NCBI GenBank assembly: GCA_028622995.1
Contig: JAJQJQ010000093.1
Coordinates: forward strand, 181,606-245,605
Source of the DNA: Panagrolaimus kolymaensis
Taxonomy: Eukaryota > Nematoda > Chromadorea > Rhabditida > Panagrolaimidae
Direction of reading: 5' to 3'
DNA: 64,000 nt
Shown here: positions 47,477 through 60,894 of the stretch, piece after piece
Numbering within the stretch: position 1 is the stretch's first letter
Layout: each line of letters opens with the position of its first letter
The notes under the pieces: generated by a model
The model's database searches: none
What the model saw: only the letters and a program-made list of their open reading frames with translations
Told to the model about the DNA's origin: nothing
Program-made: the position numbers and the translations under genes

Positions 47477-49980
47477 ATGAGCCTTACTCCTGGGAGCCGA
47501 AATAAAGTTTACGAAGGTAAACTTACATCGATCGATAGAAATGAAATTTTGCAAGCGCTTCGTAATGGAATCCTTGAACTCGGAGAAAAAATATATGCTG
47601 GATGTCAAAAAATTGTTTATAAGGAAACAAAGGAAGAAGCCGCGGTAACGTGTGTTAAATGCAAGTATATTTTTGCCGCAACTATTACCAGTCGTCAAAC
47701 TTTATAGTAAGTCGCATACATTAAAAAGGGCTTGGTTCAATCGTTTTAGCGCCAACTTTTTTTAATACTTTTTTTTGAGTTCATTACTGTCTTATTGTTA
47801 TTTATTTTTTTACGTTTTTTTTAAAAGGCTCTACATATAAAAATTAGATTAAACTTTTTTATAATTTGGCATTTATTAATCTAAACTCATAAAATGAATA
47901 TGTATTAAAAAAAAGTGGGTGAAAAATGAACTATAGCTTAAATTTTTATAACAAATTTTTTAAAGCTCGCATGAAAAAAATGTACACCAAAATCAAAATC
48001 AAGAAGATGTTGAACCGCCAGCTCATTTAAAGTTAAAACTAACAGAGTTATTATCTTTTATGGTTGCAACTGACGTTGTCCCATTTTCCACAGTTGAACA
48101 TAATGGGCTTAAAAACTTGATGGAAAGCATATATCGCGAAGGGTAAACAATCCAATATTTTACTAAAATTTTAAATTTTTTTTTGCAGTTTTGATTATGG
48201 TATTTCTTGTGCACGTAACAAAGTGATCCCTGCTAACGATCCATCAATTTTGGGCTTTATTCCTTCCAGGCAAACTGTTAAAAATTATTGCAAAGCTTTT
48301 GTCAAAACAATGGAACCCCAATTTTCAAAGCATATCCTTGATCATGTTAAAAAATTTGGAGCTGCATTGACGCTTGACTTCGGTACCAAAGGTTCTCAGT
48401 ATTTTGTAGTTACAATCCATTTTACTACAGAAGATTGGTAAATATTCTTCTTTTATTCTTTAACATAAATTATTGATTTTTGAATTGTAGGCAAATTGAA
48501 AATTGGATTTTGGATTTTCATGAATTTTCTGCCGAAACCACAGAAAGTCATGAAGTCTTGGATGACTTAACTCAGACTTTAGAAAAACATGGCATTACTT
48601 TGGAACTTTTAAAGAATAATATTGTAATTACGAGTGATCAGGGAAGTAATATCGTAAGAGCATTGAATGAATACACTCGTTTGAATGATACTTGCCATTT
48701 GTTGAACTTACTCAGCAAAAGGGCCGTATGCCCATATAAAAATAACTACTTGCCAGCAGAATTTCAATTAGATGTTACTACTCGTGAAAGATTAACATTA
48801 ATTGAAAAAAAATTGGATATGTCAATGAAAATAATCAAGGGAGTGAAGTAAGCCATCATAAAAGCTATTTAATATTTATTTATTTTTGTTATTTTAGCTC
48901 TCGACCTTGGTTAAAAAACAAAATATCAAAAGCTGGTGGCTCTTTATTCAAATTCACTGAAACCCGCTGGTTGTCCCGTTTCCGCTCAATAGAAAGCTTA
49001 ACCAAATTAAATCAACAACAAATGGATTTAATTAATACTAAACTTTATAGCTATTCTGCTAATGGTCGATATGTTTATCGAGAAGCACTTCAAGAATATC
49101 GTTCAACCTTGCCTCTTTTAAAATCATATACAGAATTGTTAGAACCGATTAAAGACGCAGTTACTCTTTTCCAAGTATGTCTTTTACTTACTTCCCTATG
49201 TTCATTCTGAATTTTTCATATAACTAAAATTTTAGTCTGAAACTTCTCCAACAATAAACAAAGTCTATATTGAATATTATCGTTTAAGACAATTTTTTGT
49301 CGACCAAATTGAAGATGATAATGCTGATCGAAAAGCGATGGCCCAAGCTGCTTTGAAAGTCGTTGATTATCAATTAACATTATTTGCAAAATCTGACTAC
49401 TATATTTTGGGTTTGCTGCTCGATCCACTAAACAAAGATAAGATTCTTGAAATTCCACAAATTTCTATCCCTTCGGTAAACTATATTATAATAAATTTTG
49501 ATAGGAATAATAAATGTTTTACAGGCCATAGAAACTTTAAAGAAATGGGTTCATAAAGTTAGCAATGATGAATCGGTAGAAGATCCATATGCAGCGGCTC
49601 CTCCTTCCCCTTTTACTCAGCATCGACAAACAATTGTAACTTATCCAACCGATGTTGAGGTTGAGAACTACCTTGACTTGAGATCAAACAGCATTGTTTA
49701 CAATTATGCCGACGCAATTGAATTTTGGAAAGCAAACGCTAAAGTATTTCCTCATATTGCTATCCTAGCTAGAAAAGTTCTGTGCATCACAAGCAGTGCC
49801 GCAAGCGAAAGGGTTTTTTCTTTATTGGGAAGGACCGCGACGAAGTTACGTGGATCTTTATCACCAGAAACTGTGAGTATGTTGATAAAGATGAAGAATA
49901 TGGAAAAATTTAAAAAAAAGTATGCTCCTTTTTTGCCTGTTATAATTGAAGAAGAAGAACCTGAAGTTATGGACGTTTAA
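47477..49980 (+). CDS. hAT transposase, copy 2
   Basis: Exons 47477-47706, 47966-48142, 48189-48437, 48491-48847, 48898-49174, 49236-49475 and 49525-49980 join with consistent phases to give 661 aa. Near the N-terminus TCVKCKYIF is part of a BED-like or other zinc-binding motif. FSTVEHNGLKNLM is the hAT motif before the catalytic core. LTLDFGTKG and VITSDQGSN carry candidate catalytic Asp residues, DTCHLLNLL is the family C-x-x-H-like motif, and FTETRWLSRF the family RW motif. The C-terminal FWKANAKVFPHIAILARKVL followed by SSAASERVFSLLG is the hAT dimerisation region with its catalytic-Glu neighbourhood. The protein ends with an acidic EEEEPEV tail. No disabling change is seen. It would cut and paste its own element and perhaps related MITEs. 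Confidence 0.93.
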
Positions 49981-50138
49981 ACATTGTTATAATTATTTTC
50001 TAATGGTTTTTTAAGTTAAACTTTCTCCAAACTCTTAAATTTTTTAAATATTTCTCATACATACATATTTATAATAACAATTTTTTGTTTTTTAATGATG
50101 GTAAAACAATATTATAATCTAAAAATAATATATATTTG

Positions 50139-50592
50139 TATTTCATTTTTATATGTTCAAAATAATCTTGCATTAAAAAAATAAAAATAAAATAATAAAC
50201 AAAAACAGAAAAAAAATTTACATGTATTTCACATTTTTTGTGCATTTTTGATATTAATAATGAATTGAATTGGAAAAAACTCGTTAATCATTGCTTGAAA
50301 TTAGCTTTTATAATATTTTTTCAATGTTAAAAATCATTTTGAAACCTTAAAAAAAAATTCATAACTAAAATGCGCATCGTCGGTTTCAACCGTCTCTTGA
50401 CGGTGGCGACCGTCAGTTGACGGTGGAGACCGTCAGGCTCTGAAATAGGTTTCAACTATAAAAAATAGAGCAGCAATAATCTCCATAGCTTATTTATCAA
50501 TAATCTTGAGTTTTTGGAAAAAAAAAATTGACGGTCAAAACCGTCAAAAGACGGTGGTAACCGTCGAAAATGACGGTTGGCTTACAGGGTTG
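50139..50592. repeat. Terminal inverted repeat arm, copy 2 right
   Basis: This arm is inverse to 46583-47036 and ends CAGGGTTG at 50592. Confidence 0.88.
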
Positions 50593-53108
50593 ACTGTTAC
50601 TGACTTAATAATTGACTGGAAGCAAGAATTAAAAAAGTTTTTAATTACACAATTCAATTTTGAAACTATGAAATGAATTTTTGTTTATTTTTTTTTGTGG
50701 CGCCAACATTATTCATTTTTAATAGAAGCAAAAAACTGATATTTTGAAAAAGCATATGCATTTGTGCGGGCAAAAAAAAAAAGAAGATCAACATCAAACA
50801 ATGGTGTCTGTTGACATTTGGCACAATGTAAAAAAAATATTCACAGATCTTTTTAAATTATTTTTGAAAAGAAAAAACACTGACGATAAGATTGGGAAAT
50901 TTGGAAGCAAAAAGTGATAGTAAAACAATAAAATAAAAACCCAATAATTACTTCCTTATTCATAATTTTGTTTAATATTTTTCAAATCAAAAAAATTGGT
51001 TTATCATTCAATAAATAAAGATCTAAATTTAAACATTTTTAAAGCAAAAAAGGAACACACCCACCAATGTCGTAGTCGGAGATTAATTTTAGAAACCTTT
51101 GAAAAAATACAATATTTACGTCAAAGCAAAATTTTACTTTGTATGTATGTAAAAAAACATATATATTCCGGAATCACTTCAAAATTAGTTATTATTTTTT
51201 GCTAATATTTTTAGAACGTTTATTTATTTTTTTCTAGGCTATCAAAAGTCACTTTTTTTTAATATTTTTTTTTTGATACCTAACTTTTCATGTGTTCAAG
51301 GAATCCGTCCTATTAGAAGCTGATTCTACCGTAATATAATATTTTGGAAGAACCAAAGAGCGTCCACCCTCATTCAGTGGGCCATCATCACTAAATTACA
51401 ATAACCCTCGAAAATTTTCCATCGATGATGACGCAAATTATCCTAAAAAAAATTTTCTCCTTCCATGCATCAGAAAAGTGATGTAATTTTAATTTTCCTA
51501 CCATTTATCATCATAAAAGTCAAAAGCGATACATATTCTCATTAATTTTTGTTTTTTTTAACTTTTTTTTCTCCAAAGTTTATTATTAAAAAAATAATAT
51601 TAATCCATCCAAAAAATGAAAAACCCATGGATAAAAGCTTGTTCTCTCAGTCTCAAAGGTTTTTACATTTACGTATGTCGTATTTTTTTTTGACACTGAA
51701 GTAAGCTTTGCAATTATGACAAAAAAAGATGGGCCTTTAAAATTAATATTAACTTTTTTTTGGCTGAAATGGCGCCGTTTACCAATTTTCTGGAAAACAA
51801 TGAATAAAAAAAGGCTTTTTTTGGGCTTAGTTTGGCTTCAACGTAAATGTCATAAATGATTAGTTTGCCCTCGACCCGCCTATTTAATAATATCAAGTGT
51901 AAAAAAAATAAAAAAGTCAAAAAGTAGTGTCATGGGTTTTTTTTGTGGATATTTATAACAACTCTGGAACTCTCGAAAATAGCATAATTTATTTTAAAAA
52001 TTGCAGCTCTGTGAATGGTTGTTATTGGTGAACACTTTTTTTCTTTTTCTTTTTTAGTTTTTAATTACAACTTTTCCTTCTTATTACTGTAGTTGTACTT
52101 TTGTCATTTTATATATTTCTGAAGTAGTGCCGTTAGCCAAAAATAAATTATCTGGGCACCATGATCCAAATCAAAAAAAAGTTGGATAAATATATTTTGG
52201 GAAATTCGTGGGTTTCGTGTTTTTTATTTTTTTTCCGATCCTTTTAAAAATTCCTATAAAATTTAATAAATACCTAAACCATATTACTCCTACAACAAAA
52301 TAACATGAAAAAAGGATAGTAAAAAAACTTAAGGTTTGGCTATAAGAAAACCAAAAATAACAAAGCTTAATTAAATAAGTGTTCAAATTAAAATTAAAAA
52401 TTTTGTTTTTATTTTTAACTAAAAATACCAATTAAATTAAATTAAAATTATTAAGCGTTCAATTTCCCTTACACATACTATTAAACTATAAAACTAGTTG
52501 TTTGAAAAATATTGTAAATTATGCATTTATTTTTTCTATTTTCCTTCTAAACCAACGGCTTATGCTTGACTTTCTAAAATATATTGCCATCGCGGGGGAG
52601 TTTTATAAAGTTTTACTTTCAATGGTTAGAAAAAATTGTAGGTTTATAGTTTAATTTTTTTTTCTTCACAAATAATAACGCCCAAAACTTTTTAACCTTT
52701 TTTAATATAAACCTACAACCCCATTATTTTGTTTTTTTCATAGATCTTATAATTATTTCTCATTTAGCCTTTTCGAAGTTGGAAAAAAGAAATTTTTTCT
52801 TCTCTTAATTACACTATTATCTTTTCCTTCTCCTCATTTTTTTTTGTAACTATTTTTTTACTAACCCCCGTGCAAAAAAAAATTTAATAACAAAGCCCTC
52901 TTTTTTTTCTTTGCTGTCGACGACCAACAACGAACCTAAAAAGGCGTGAATTAAATAATGTTATTGTTTTTTTTGTTTTCTTTAAAATTTACGCTTTTTA
53001 ATTTTTGCGTTTATAAACTTTAATATTTTTTTGTAGTTAAAAAAATTTCAGATTTTTATATCTTTCTCCAAACTTGGCAACACCCCTACCAAAGCTTTAA
53101 AAAAAACC
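50593..53108. other. AT-rich stretch, no gene seen
   Basis: Between the transposon and the neuropeptide gene only homopolymer-rich sequence is seen. The last few hundred bases are the neuropeptide promoter region, but no element could be fixed. Confidence 0.5.
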
Positions 53109-54881
53109 ATGCAATCGTCGTCGTTACTCTTCACTTTAGCATTCACCACATTAATTTATTTTAATCTTTTTAATTTTTCTTTCGCTCAAGTAAGTAACTT
53201 TGCCCTTCTTTTTTTATGAAACAAGAAATCTTTTTTTTGATTGAACAAATTTTTTTAAAATAATTATTTATTTGCTATTTTCAGGATTTATACGATATTG
53301 ATGAAACTCTTTTCAAAAGGAGTCTTTTTCCAATGAAAAAGGTACGTTTGTTTTACTTTGTTTTTATTTTACACAAAATTGGCAAAAAAAAAGCTAATTA
53401 GATAAAACTTAAATTTTTTTTAATTTGCAAATTAAGCCTATAAAAAAATACAATGAGTTAATAATTCCCATTTTCGTGTCGATTAAATAATTAATTTCAA
53501 TTTAGAATTTTAATTATTTTCTGTTAGTAATTTTGTTATAATTTAATGAGCAAAATTTATTTAAAAAAAATATTTTCCCATTAACAAATTAGATTAAGCT
53601 TTGGAAAATTATTACTAAATTTTTTGTTGTTTTTGTAAATTAAGTTTCCCCAAAAAATTTAATAAAATTTATATTATTTAAAAAAAGATACAAACCTATT
53701 TTTGGAATAAATAAATTACCATGAAATATGGAATATGACATCAAACAATAAACAAGCTTTTTTCCATATTTTTTTTGAGATCAGAAAACTTAATAAATAA
53801 AAAAAAATAAAATTGCATCAGAAATTTTAATACGAAAACAATAACCACTACTTCAAAAACTTGTTTTCTTCAACAACAAAAACCAAAGAAAATAAGTTTT
53901 CTAAAAGCTGCAAACGAGGTTCCAAAAAATAATCTTTCTTGTTACTCTAAGTTTTTTTAATATTCTATTGTTATTTTGACAAACCAACCTTTTTCATTGA
54001 AGCAAGCTTTTCAAAGAACGCATAAAATTATGGGAAACTCCTCAAGCAAAAAATTTAAAGAAATAAACATTTTTAAATTTTGCAAAAAAATTTTAAAACC
54101 ATTTTTAAATCTTTTTTACTTTAAAGGATACCGATCAAAACATCAGAGAAATTCGTAATAACAAAGCTACTGGTAAACCCAAAAATCAGGCAAGCTTCTA
54201 TTAAATTTTTTACTATAAACTTTCCTGTCCAAAATATCCAGTAGCTTTTTTTCTAATGCTTGCTTTTTTTAAGTTCTTAGAAAAATACTTTTATTTTTGG
54301 CGCTGTAGAACAACTTTTTTGAATGACTTGAGGGATTACGGTTGCCGAACAAAAAACCATACTTCTCGATTTATAAATTACACGTTTGGGACAAGTTTGA
54401 CTACCGTAATCTCTCGATTCATAATTTTGAGTAAATTTTTCACGGAAAAGCTAAACTTTTTTTTTTCGTTTTTTTCCCTAAATAAAGCTGCCGACTAAAA
54501 ATTGTAATTTTGTTTCAGGATTCCAATTACGCGGATGAACATTTCAACTTTGATACTTTAGCAGGCATAGGACTTGGAAAACGCTCACCATCATCAAGAA
54601 TGGAACATTTTAATTTTGATACTTTAGCTGGAATTGGGCTTGGAAAGCGTTCGCCTAAAACTTCTCGATTTGCACAAGCTCGAAATTTATTAGCTAATCA
54701 ATTTGGTAAACCAACAACAACTTTCTTATTGCCTTCATCATCATCCAATTCAAATAAAAATCCTGAGAAACGATTTTTAACTTTATCTGATTTAAATCTT
54801 GCCACTGGATTTCGAGTAACTAAAAATTCTAATAATCCCCACAACAAAAAGAAAATGTCTCTTCCATTTTTATGGCTTTAA
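53109..54881 (+). CDS. NLP-5-like neuropeptide precursor
   Basis: Four exons (53109-53189, 53285-53341, 54127-54189, 54519-54881), all phase 0, give 187 aa. The first encodes a clear signal peptide (MQSSSLLFTLAFTTLIYF to SFAQ). The last carries two copies of EHFNFDTLAGIGLGKR. KR cleavage with the preceding Gly as amide donor would yield two nearly identical peptides ending FDTLAGIGLG, like the FD-x-LGGMGLG peptides of C. elegans NLP-5. Other basic sites (FKR at exon 2, EKR near the end) suggest further processing products such as one starting FLTLSDLNLATGF. The third intron starts GC instead of GT (54190) and ends TTTCAG, a legitimate minor GC-AG class. Exon 3 has no peptide and could be skipped without changing frame. 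Peptides would be packed in dense-core vesicles of neurons. Receptor not inferred from this sequence. Confidence 0.8.
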
Positions 54882-55257
54882 TAAATTTAAATTTTTTTGA
54901 TTGTTTCTTTATAATTTTAATTTAATGTTTTTAATAATTTGAATAATGCAATGTTTGTATTTTTTATTTGTCTGTCGTCTGCTTTTTATTTATATTTATT
55001 TAAAATTTAAAAAAATGATGGATAAGCATGAATGAAAATGAGAGAGATAAAAAACATGGAATAATAAAAAACCAGTAATAGTTATATTTTTTTTGTGGTG
55101 AGATACAAACAAAACAAAAATATAAACATTGATAAAAAAGCGAAATAATAAAAAAATAAAGCTGAATTGATTTGAATTTTTTTTTGAGATAAATTACATT
55201 ATTAAAAAATAATAATAAAATAAAATTGTTTAATTCCATAAAAAGTTATAGAATGCT

Positions 55258-58200
55258 TTAGTCAGTGGCTGGTTTGAGAAAGGTTGACATCGCTGAAGAT
55301 TCCGTTCCATATTGAGGCATGAGATCTTCATCTTCTTCATCGTTGAGAACTAAAATCAAAAAAAGTTTTTTTTGATACTGTTGTTTCATTTGAATATTTT
55401 TTTATGCTTTCGATAAATTTTAAAATGAATCCCTCAAATCCTTTTAAAAAATAAAACAATTTTTTCTTTCAAAATATTTATGCAAATGTATTATTTTGTA
55501 GTCGAGAAAAAAAATATGCGCTAAAAAAGCTATAAACTCGAAGTGAATCCAAAAAAGTGTTATGACACATATTTTTTTGTGCGCCATCAAGAAGGAAAAA
55601 AAATTTAATAATAAATAATTAACTTTTGGTTCGACGACGCATATTACTTCCAAAAATATTTAAATGGATGCACTTATAAAAAAATACTTATTCTAATTTT
55701 AGAAAAACAAAAAATGGAAAAAATAGAAAAAATGACTAACCTTGAGCATTGGCATAATGCTTATGTGAAGGGGCATACATGGAAAGTAAAAGCAAAACAT
55801 AAATATTCCACATTCCGAAAGTCCCGGTGAAAAAGCTTGAAGTTGATTGAGTTAAAAAACTTTCTTCTGGTTCATCACCATGAAGTTGGCCTTCACCCCA
55901 CTGAAAATTCAAAATATGCAGAATTAGTCAAAAATGATTATAAGCAAAATTCATCTATAGTTTAATTAATTTTAAAAGTTTCTATGGATTTTTTAAATAA
56001 TTTTTAAACAATAGATTCTACTTTGAAACATTTTTAAATCCATTTCGATTGAATCTTAGAAAATGGAAATATTGCAGAGAAGAAGAAAATTATTTCGAAA
56101 CAAAGCAAAACAAAATCGTTTTGTGATCCCAAACCATATACTCACCTGTTTCATGATATATGAAATTACAGTAGAAAATGCGCAAACAAGAGTAAAAATC
56201 ATTAAAAATTTAAATCGATAAATAATCGATTCAGTTTTAAGCCTTCGACTTTCGCTCGTTTGATAATTCAATGTTGAACGTTTTTGTTTAATTAGTTGCC
56301 AAACTTGTGAAATTTTAAATGTTAAAAATAATGAATATGCAATTATTGAAGCAAATGCCAAACATAAAACGAAATAAGCAAGATTTGATCCTTTTTCAGT
56401 GGACCAAATACTATTAAATGGATTTGATAATTGCATTCCGCGTTCAGCTAAATCATAAATTAGCAAACAACCGGAAGCAGTGAAAATGGAAGCCAAATTT
56501 CTCCAATAATCTCCCTTAAAAAATTTTTAAAGTAATTTTCAGTTTGAGAAAAAAATTGTGGAGAAAATTAAGCTTACAAAATTCCTTCTTGAATTATGAT
56601 CAATTAAATTTTCTCCAGCAAAAATAAGCCAAAAACTAAATAATACTGTGTAAAATAAACCTTGGCGGAGATCGCTGATGAGTAACATGAAAGGTAAACG
56701 GAACCATAAAGAAATCCATTCTATTGGGACTGAAAAAAAAGTGATAAAAGTGAGAACATTTAAAAGTAATAAAATTTTATCAAAATGAACCAAAGCAAAA
56801 AAATAAATAAATAAAAGTTTGAAGTAAAAAAACTTACAATCAAGAACGCATAAACTAACACCCAAAGCAAGGATGGCTTTTTCAATTAATACCATGGGTT
56901 TATTTAAAGCTTCCACTCTTTTATAATACCACATTGTTGCTAAAATAACTAATGGAAATAAAAGGGTTTTCATCCATAACCAAATTTTAGTGAAGCCACC
57001 ATTTTGATGAATTGCAATTACTCGAAGTTCATTAATTAAACCTATTTTACAATTAGGTGCATTTTCATTTTTTCTACACAGAGTTTTATTTACGGGTAAA
57101 CGAATATTGAGTAAATAAAATGGATAATTATTTGATCCAAGTTCAAATAAATCGATTGTGGAGCAATTGTAAGTGTGACCCTTAAATATTAAAAATATGT
57201 AAAAAAGTAAGGCAACTTTTTTTTTCAAACTTCTAAATGGAAATTACTGTACCACGAAAAATTCAGAAAAGCTATCATAAATTGAGAAATAAAAAGGATA
57301 AATATAAAAACTTTTTAAAAATAGTTACAAAATTAAAAAATCTGCAATTTCTGAATTTCCCTTTCACAAATTTCAAAAATTGTTGGGATTAAATTTTTTT
57401 AGAGAAATAAAACTATTTATTTTTAAAAGTTTCTCAAACAAAAATTTTTTGGTGAAGAATCTCTATAAAATTTTTTTTGCTTACTTTAATTTTTTTATCT
57501 TCATCGATGCTGCATTCCAAAGTCCTTTGAATTGTGGTGGTAATAAATTCATTCCAATTTTTTGGTGAATCTAATTTAGTTCGATAACCCATTCGAACTT
57601 CAAATTCTATCAATACTTTTGGTTCCAATGGAATGCTAGGATCATATTCAATTTCAATATCCATCATACCAATTAAAAATTGAAACCACGGTGAATATTC
57701 TAATTCATATCCACTTCGAGGATGAGGCATTTGGGCCACGAAAACTATGTCTCGAGTATCATCGCTAATTGAATGGTAATTTTGAAGATCGGGGATTTGG
57801 TTGCAATTCTAAAAATAAAATTAAGTTGTTAATAAAAAAGTTATTTAAAGTTTGTAAATGGAAATTTGTCTTCTCGTTGTGGAAGTTATGTATTTTCGTG
57901 CACGGGCCAAAATAAATTTTCTAAGGAATTTTCCAACTTTTTAAAAGCATTTTTAATTTATATATATTTAAAAAAAAATATCCAAAGTGTTTTTTACTCT
58001 GAAATCGGAATTTTGTTTCCAGGACCCAACTCATAAAGAAAAAAATGTCTCATTGATATCCTAAAAGCCGATCCCATAAATTTGAAACTCTTTCTAATTT
58101 ATTTTTGCTGCGATTTTAGATGTCAAAAAAAACTTACCGGTGGCCTTAAATGAAACCATTCCTTTGATTTCCCGGCACTTTTATCGCTGCATCGAGTCAT

Positions 58201-58338
58201 TAAAAATTCCATTGAAGTTGAAGGTTGTGGAGAACATAAAGCTCCAATAAGAAAGAAAATAATTTGAGCAATAAATAAACATGATAATATTACAAATAAT
58301 TTTCGATTACTTAGGTTTTCTATCACAGCACCAACCAT
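55258..58338 (-). CDS. mig-14: Wntless / MIG-14 Wnt-secretion factor
   Basis: Seven exons (58338-58138, 57808-57485, 57180-56838, 56729-56578, 56514-56146, 55900-55741, 55349-55258) join in phase to give 546 aa, near the 541 aa of human WLS. The N-terminus [15 protein letters not shown] and first membrane helix are typical. A large lumenal domain follows ([20 protein letters not shown], two-Cys [10 protein letters not shown]). The multi-span part has [51 protein letters not shown], and the diagnostic [14 protein letters not shown] with [10 protein letters not shown]. The cytosolic tail is short and acidic ([16 protein letters not shown]); the endocytosis motif seen in vertebrate relatives was not identified with confidence. 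The protein binds lipid-modified Wnts in the Golgi and carries them to the cell surface, then recycles. The exon 6/7 join uses a GTTAGT donor. No defect seen. Confidence 0.93.
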
Positions 58339-60894
58339 TTTACTTTGGGGCTTTTTACACCCTAAAAAATTATGCTTTTTGTTATTTTTAATTTATGGAT
58401 TGAAAAATTCATGAAAATAGCAAAAATAAAGAAAAAAGGAGGAAGAAAAGAAAGGAACGTTTGCGAATAGAAAAAGAAAAAAGAAGCAATTTACATTTCA
58501 AATTAAAAATTAAACCGGTAACAATAATTTTTCTTTTTTAAACAAAAAGGGAATTTTAAAAAGGCAAAAGAAGGACTAAAAATAAATAATTAGCATAGTC
58601 GGCAGTTTTGGTGCTCAACGAAAAAAATTCAAGGAAGAATTATAAATATTTGGTTTAAATAAATTTAAATTTTTTCAGATTTATGCGAAAGTGAAAAGAA
58701 CAAAAAATAATATTATAGACGAAAAAGAAAAGCAAGCTATCGACAATTTTATTCATTTTAAAAGTTTTGTTAAGATATGTATATTTGGTCAAAGCCGCAC
58801 ATATGTCATTCATGGCTATTTTATACGAGTCTTGTCCGATTGATTTGGACTCATCCTTTGAAGGCAAAGTCAGGCACTTCAAAAAAATAAAATAGAAATG
58901 CCAAAAAATAAAAAAAACCAGGTCGTCGTCGCGCAAAAAAAAAAACAAGCACAGCCAAAAAAATGAAAGAATGAAAAAAGAATGTTGTTTGCCTTTCCGC
59001 TTTTGGAAATTGAACCCTCAAAAAAATAGAATGAATAACCACTTTTTTGTTTCAATGGAAAAAAACAAGAAAAAATATTTTTATGGTTAAAAAGGTCGAA
59101 TTAAAGACAAAAACAAAGTTGAAAAAAAGAAGAATTCTTCGACATTGAAATCAATCAAAGAAAAAGGCAAAAACCATCGAGCGAAAAGAAATAAAAAAAA
59201 TTGTTGGAAAAAATCGAAGAAAAAATGGGAAAAAAAGGCATTTCCTTCTTTGAAGAAGATGGCAAAAAAAAAAGGAAAAATTTTTTACGACGTCGTTCAA
59301 ACAAAGCAATATAACAAATAAAAAAAACGAGTACAATCGTAAAAGTTTAAGAAAGAAAAAAAAATAGTGGCAAGGAGGAAAATAAAAATTGAAAGAAGGC
59401 CTTGGAAATAATGGAAGACTAAAAGTGACAAAGAGAGATTGAAACTTAAAACAAGGGCTTTGATTTGGTTATTTTTACGGCTGTACAAAAAAAAAATTTA
59501 TTTGGTAAGTCAAACTAAAGATGTTTTTTACAAATGAAAAAAAATCAGAAGTAAATAAATAAAAAGGGCTAAGAACTTAAATATAAAAATTCTTTCTTTT
59601 TTTAGCTGTTTTGTTTCAAGAAATTATAAATTTTTTCCAGGTCAAACGGACCAAAGGTACAAGAAAAAGCAACATCAAAACTCATTGTTTCAAAAAATGT
59701 CAAAAATAAAAGCCAAATGTAAGCATTAAGACAACCTTTCACGCATTATGGAACACAAAAAATGAAGACTTTGCGTGTTTGCAAAAAAGACAAAAACATA
59801 CACCATTTTTCAAACACAAACAAAAAAATCCTTGGGTTTGGTTATTCTTTCTTTCTCGATGATGACAATTTTTAAAAAAACAAAGAAAAAGTTGTAAAAA
59901 AAAACGGGGAAAAGGAAAGAAAAGAAAAAGCGCGGGCTAACATCTAAAAAAATGAAAAGAGTCTGAACGGCCCTATTTAATGTGACGAAGTGATTGATTG
60001 AGGTTTTTCTTCGCCTTATTTTTTCTTTCCTTTCTTTTATGTGTTTTTTCCATTTTTTTTCTTTGGCAAAAAAAGAAAAAAATCTCCACAATGCGAGCAA
60101 ATCAATAGCAATGTTTTTATCGATGCAGCTTAAAATTAAATCAATAATACTTTTTGAAAGAGAGTTTAATTTGGGTTTTATTAGGTAAGGGACTCAACTC
60201 TTCAACGCAATGCTTTGAAGAAGAAAAAAAAAGGTGTTGGTTGGTAAGAGATAAAAAAGAATGATTCATGAGAAAAATCTTTTAAATAGTGACAGAAGAG
60301 GAGGAGGAACAGATAAATTAAAAAATGTTTTCGTAGCTTTATCTCCCTTTTTCGTACAATGGGAAAGAAAAAAAGATCAAGTTTTACAATAGTGTAGAAA
60401 AGCAAAACACATCGGTAAAAAAGACTATAAAAACATTTGTTTATTTTTTTACATAAACTAGAATTTTTTAAACACTCAATGATTTTGCATAGTTTTTGTC
60501 TTTCATTTTTTATGCGATAAAATATAATTTTTTTGGAAGGAGTTATTATGCGATAAAAAACTATGTTTCAAAGGTCAAAGTGTTAATGTTTATAACAGAC
60601 ATATTACACGATAGAAATAATGAAAGGAAAGGAAGGTGTGTTGCTCACGACAACAATAAAAAAGGTTTGACATTCAAAAAATATTTCAAGATAAAAATTG
60701 AAACTATTCTACACCCATCACATAAATTTTTTTTATATATTTAAGGACTAATAAAAAGAGAAAAACTCTTTATCTTTCCTTGATTTCTTTTAATATAAAA
60801 AGGAACGAGAACTTCAAAAGAATAAATAATTATTGAAAAAAAGAAAATTTCACTGTAATAAAATTAAAAAATATCATTAATTGAATTTCTCAAA
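58339..60894. other. A-rich stretch upstream of Wntless, no gene seen
   Basis: Poly-A and AAAG-rich sequence dominates. Frames on the minus strand are F/L-rich shadows of poly-A. The left edge is the Wntless promoter region. Confidence 0.5.

Larger units (their letters stand above)
46583..50592 (+). mobile_element. hAT DNA transposon, copy 2 (4010 bp)
   Basis: The element runs from CAACCCTGTAAGCC to GGCTTACAGGGTTG, with 454-bp inverted arms (46583-47036, 50139-50592) around a seven-exon transposase gene. Every exon is collinear with copy 1. The left flank CTTCTATG is coding sequence of the MATH gene; the right flank ACTGTTAC does not match it, so this copy no longer has a simple target duplication. 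Confidence 0.95.
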
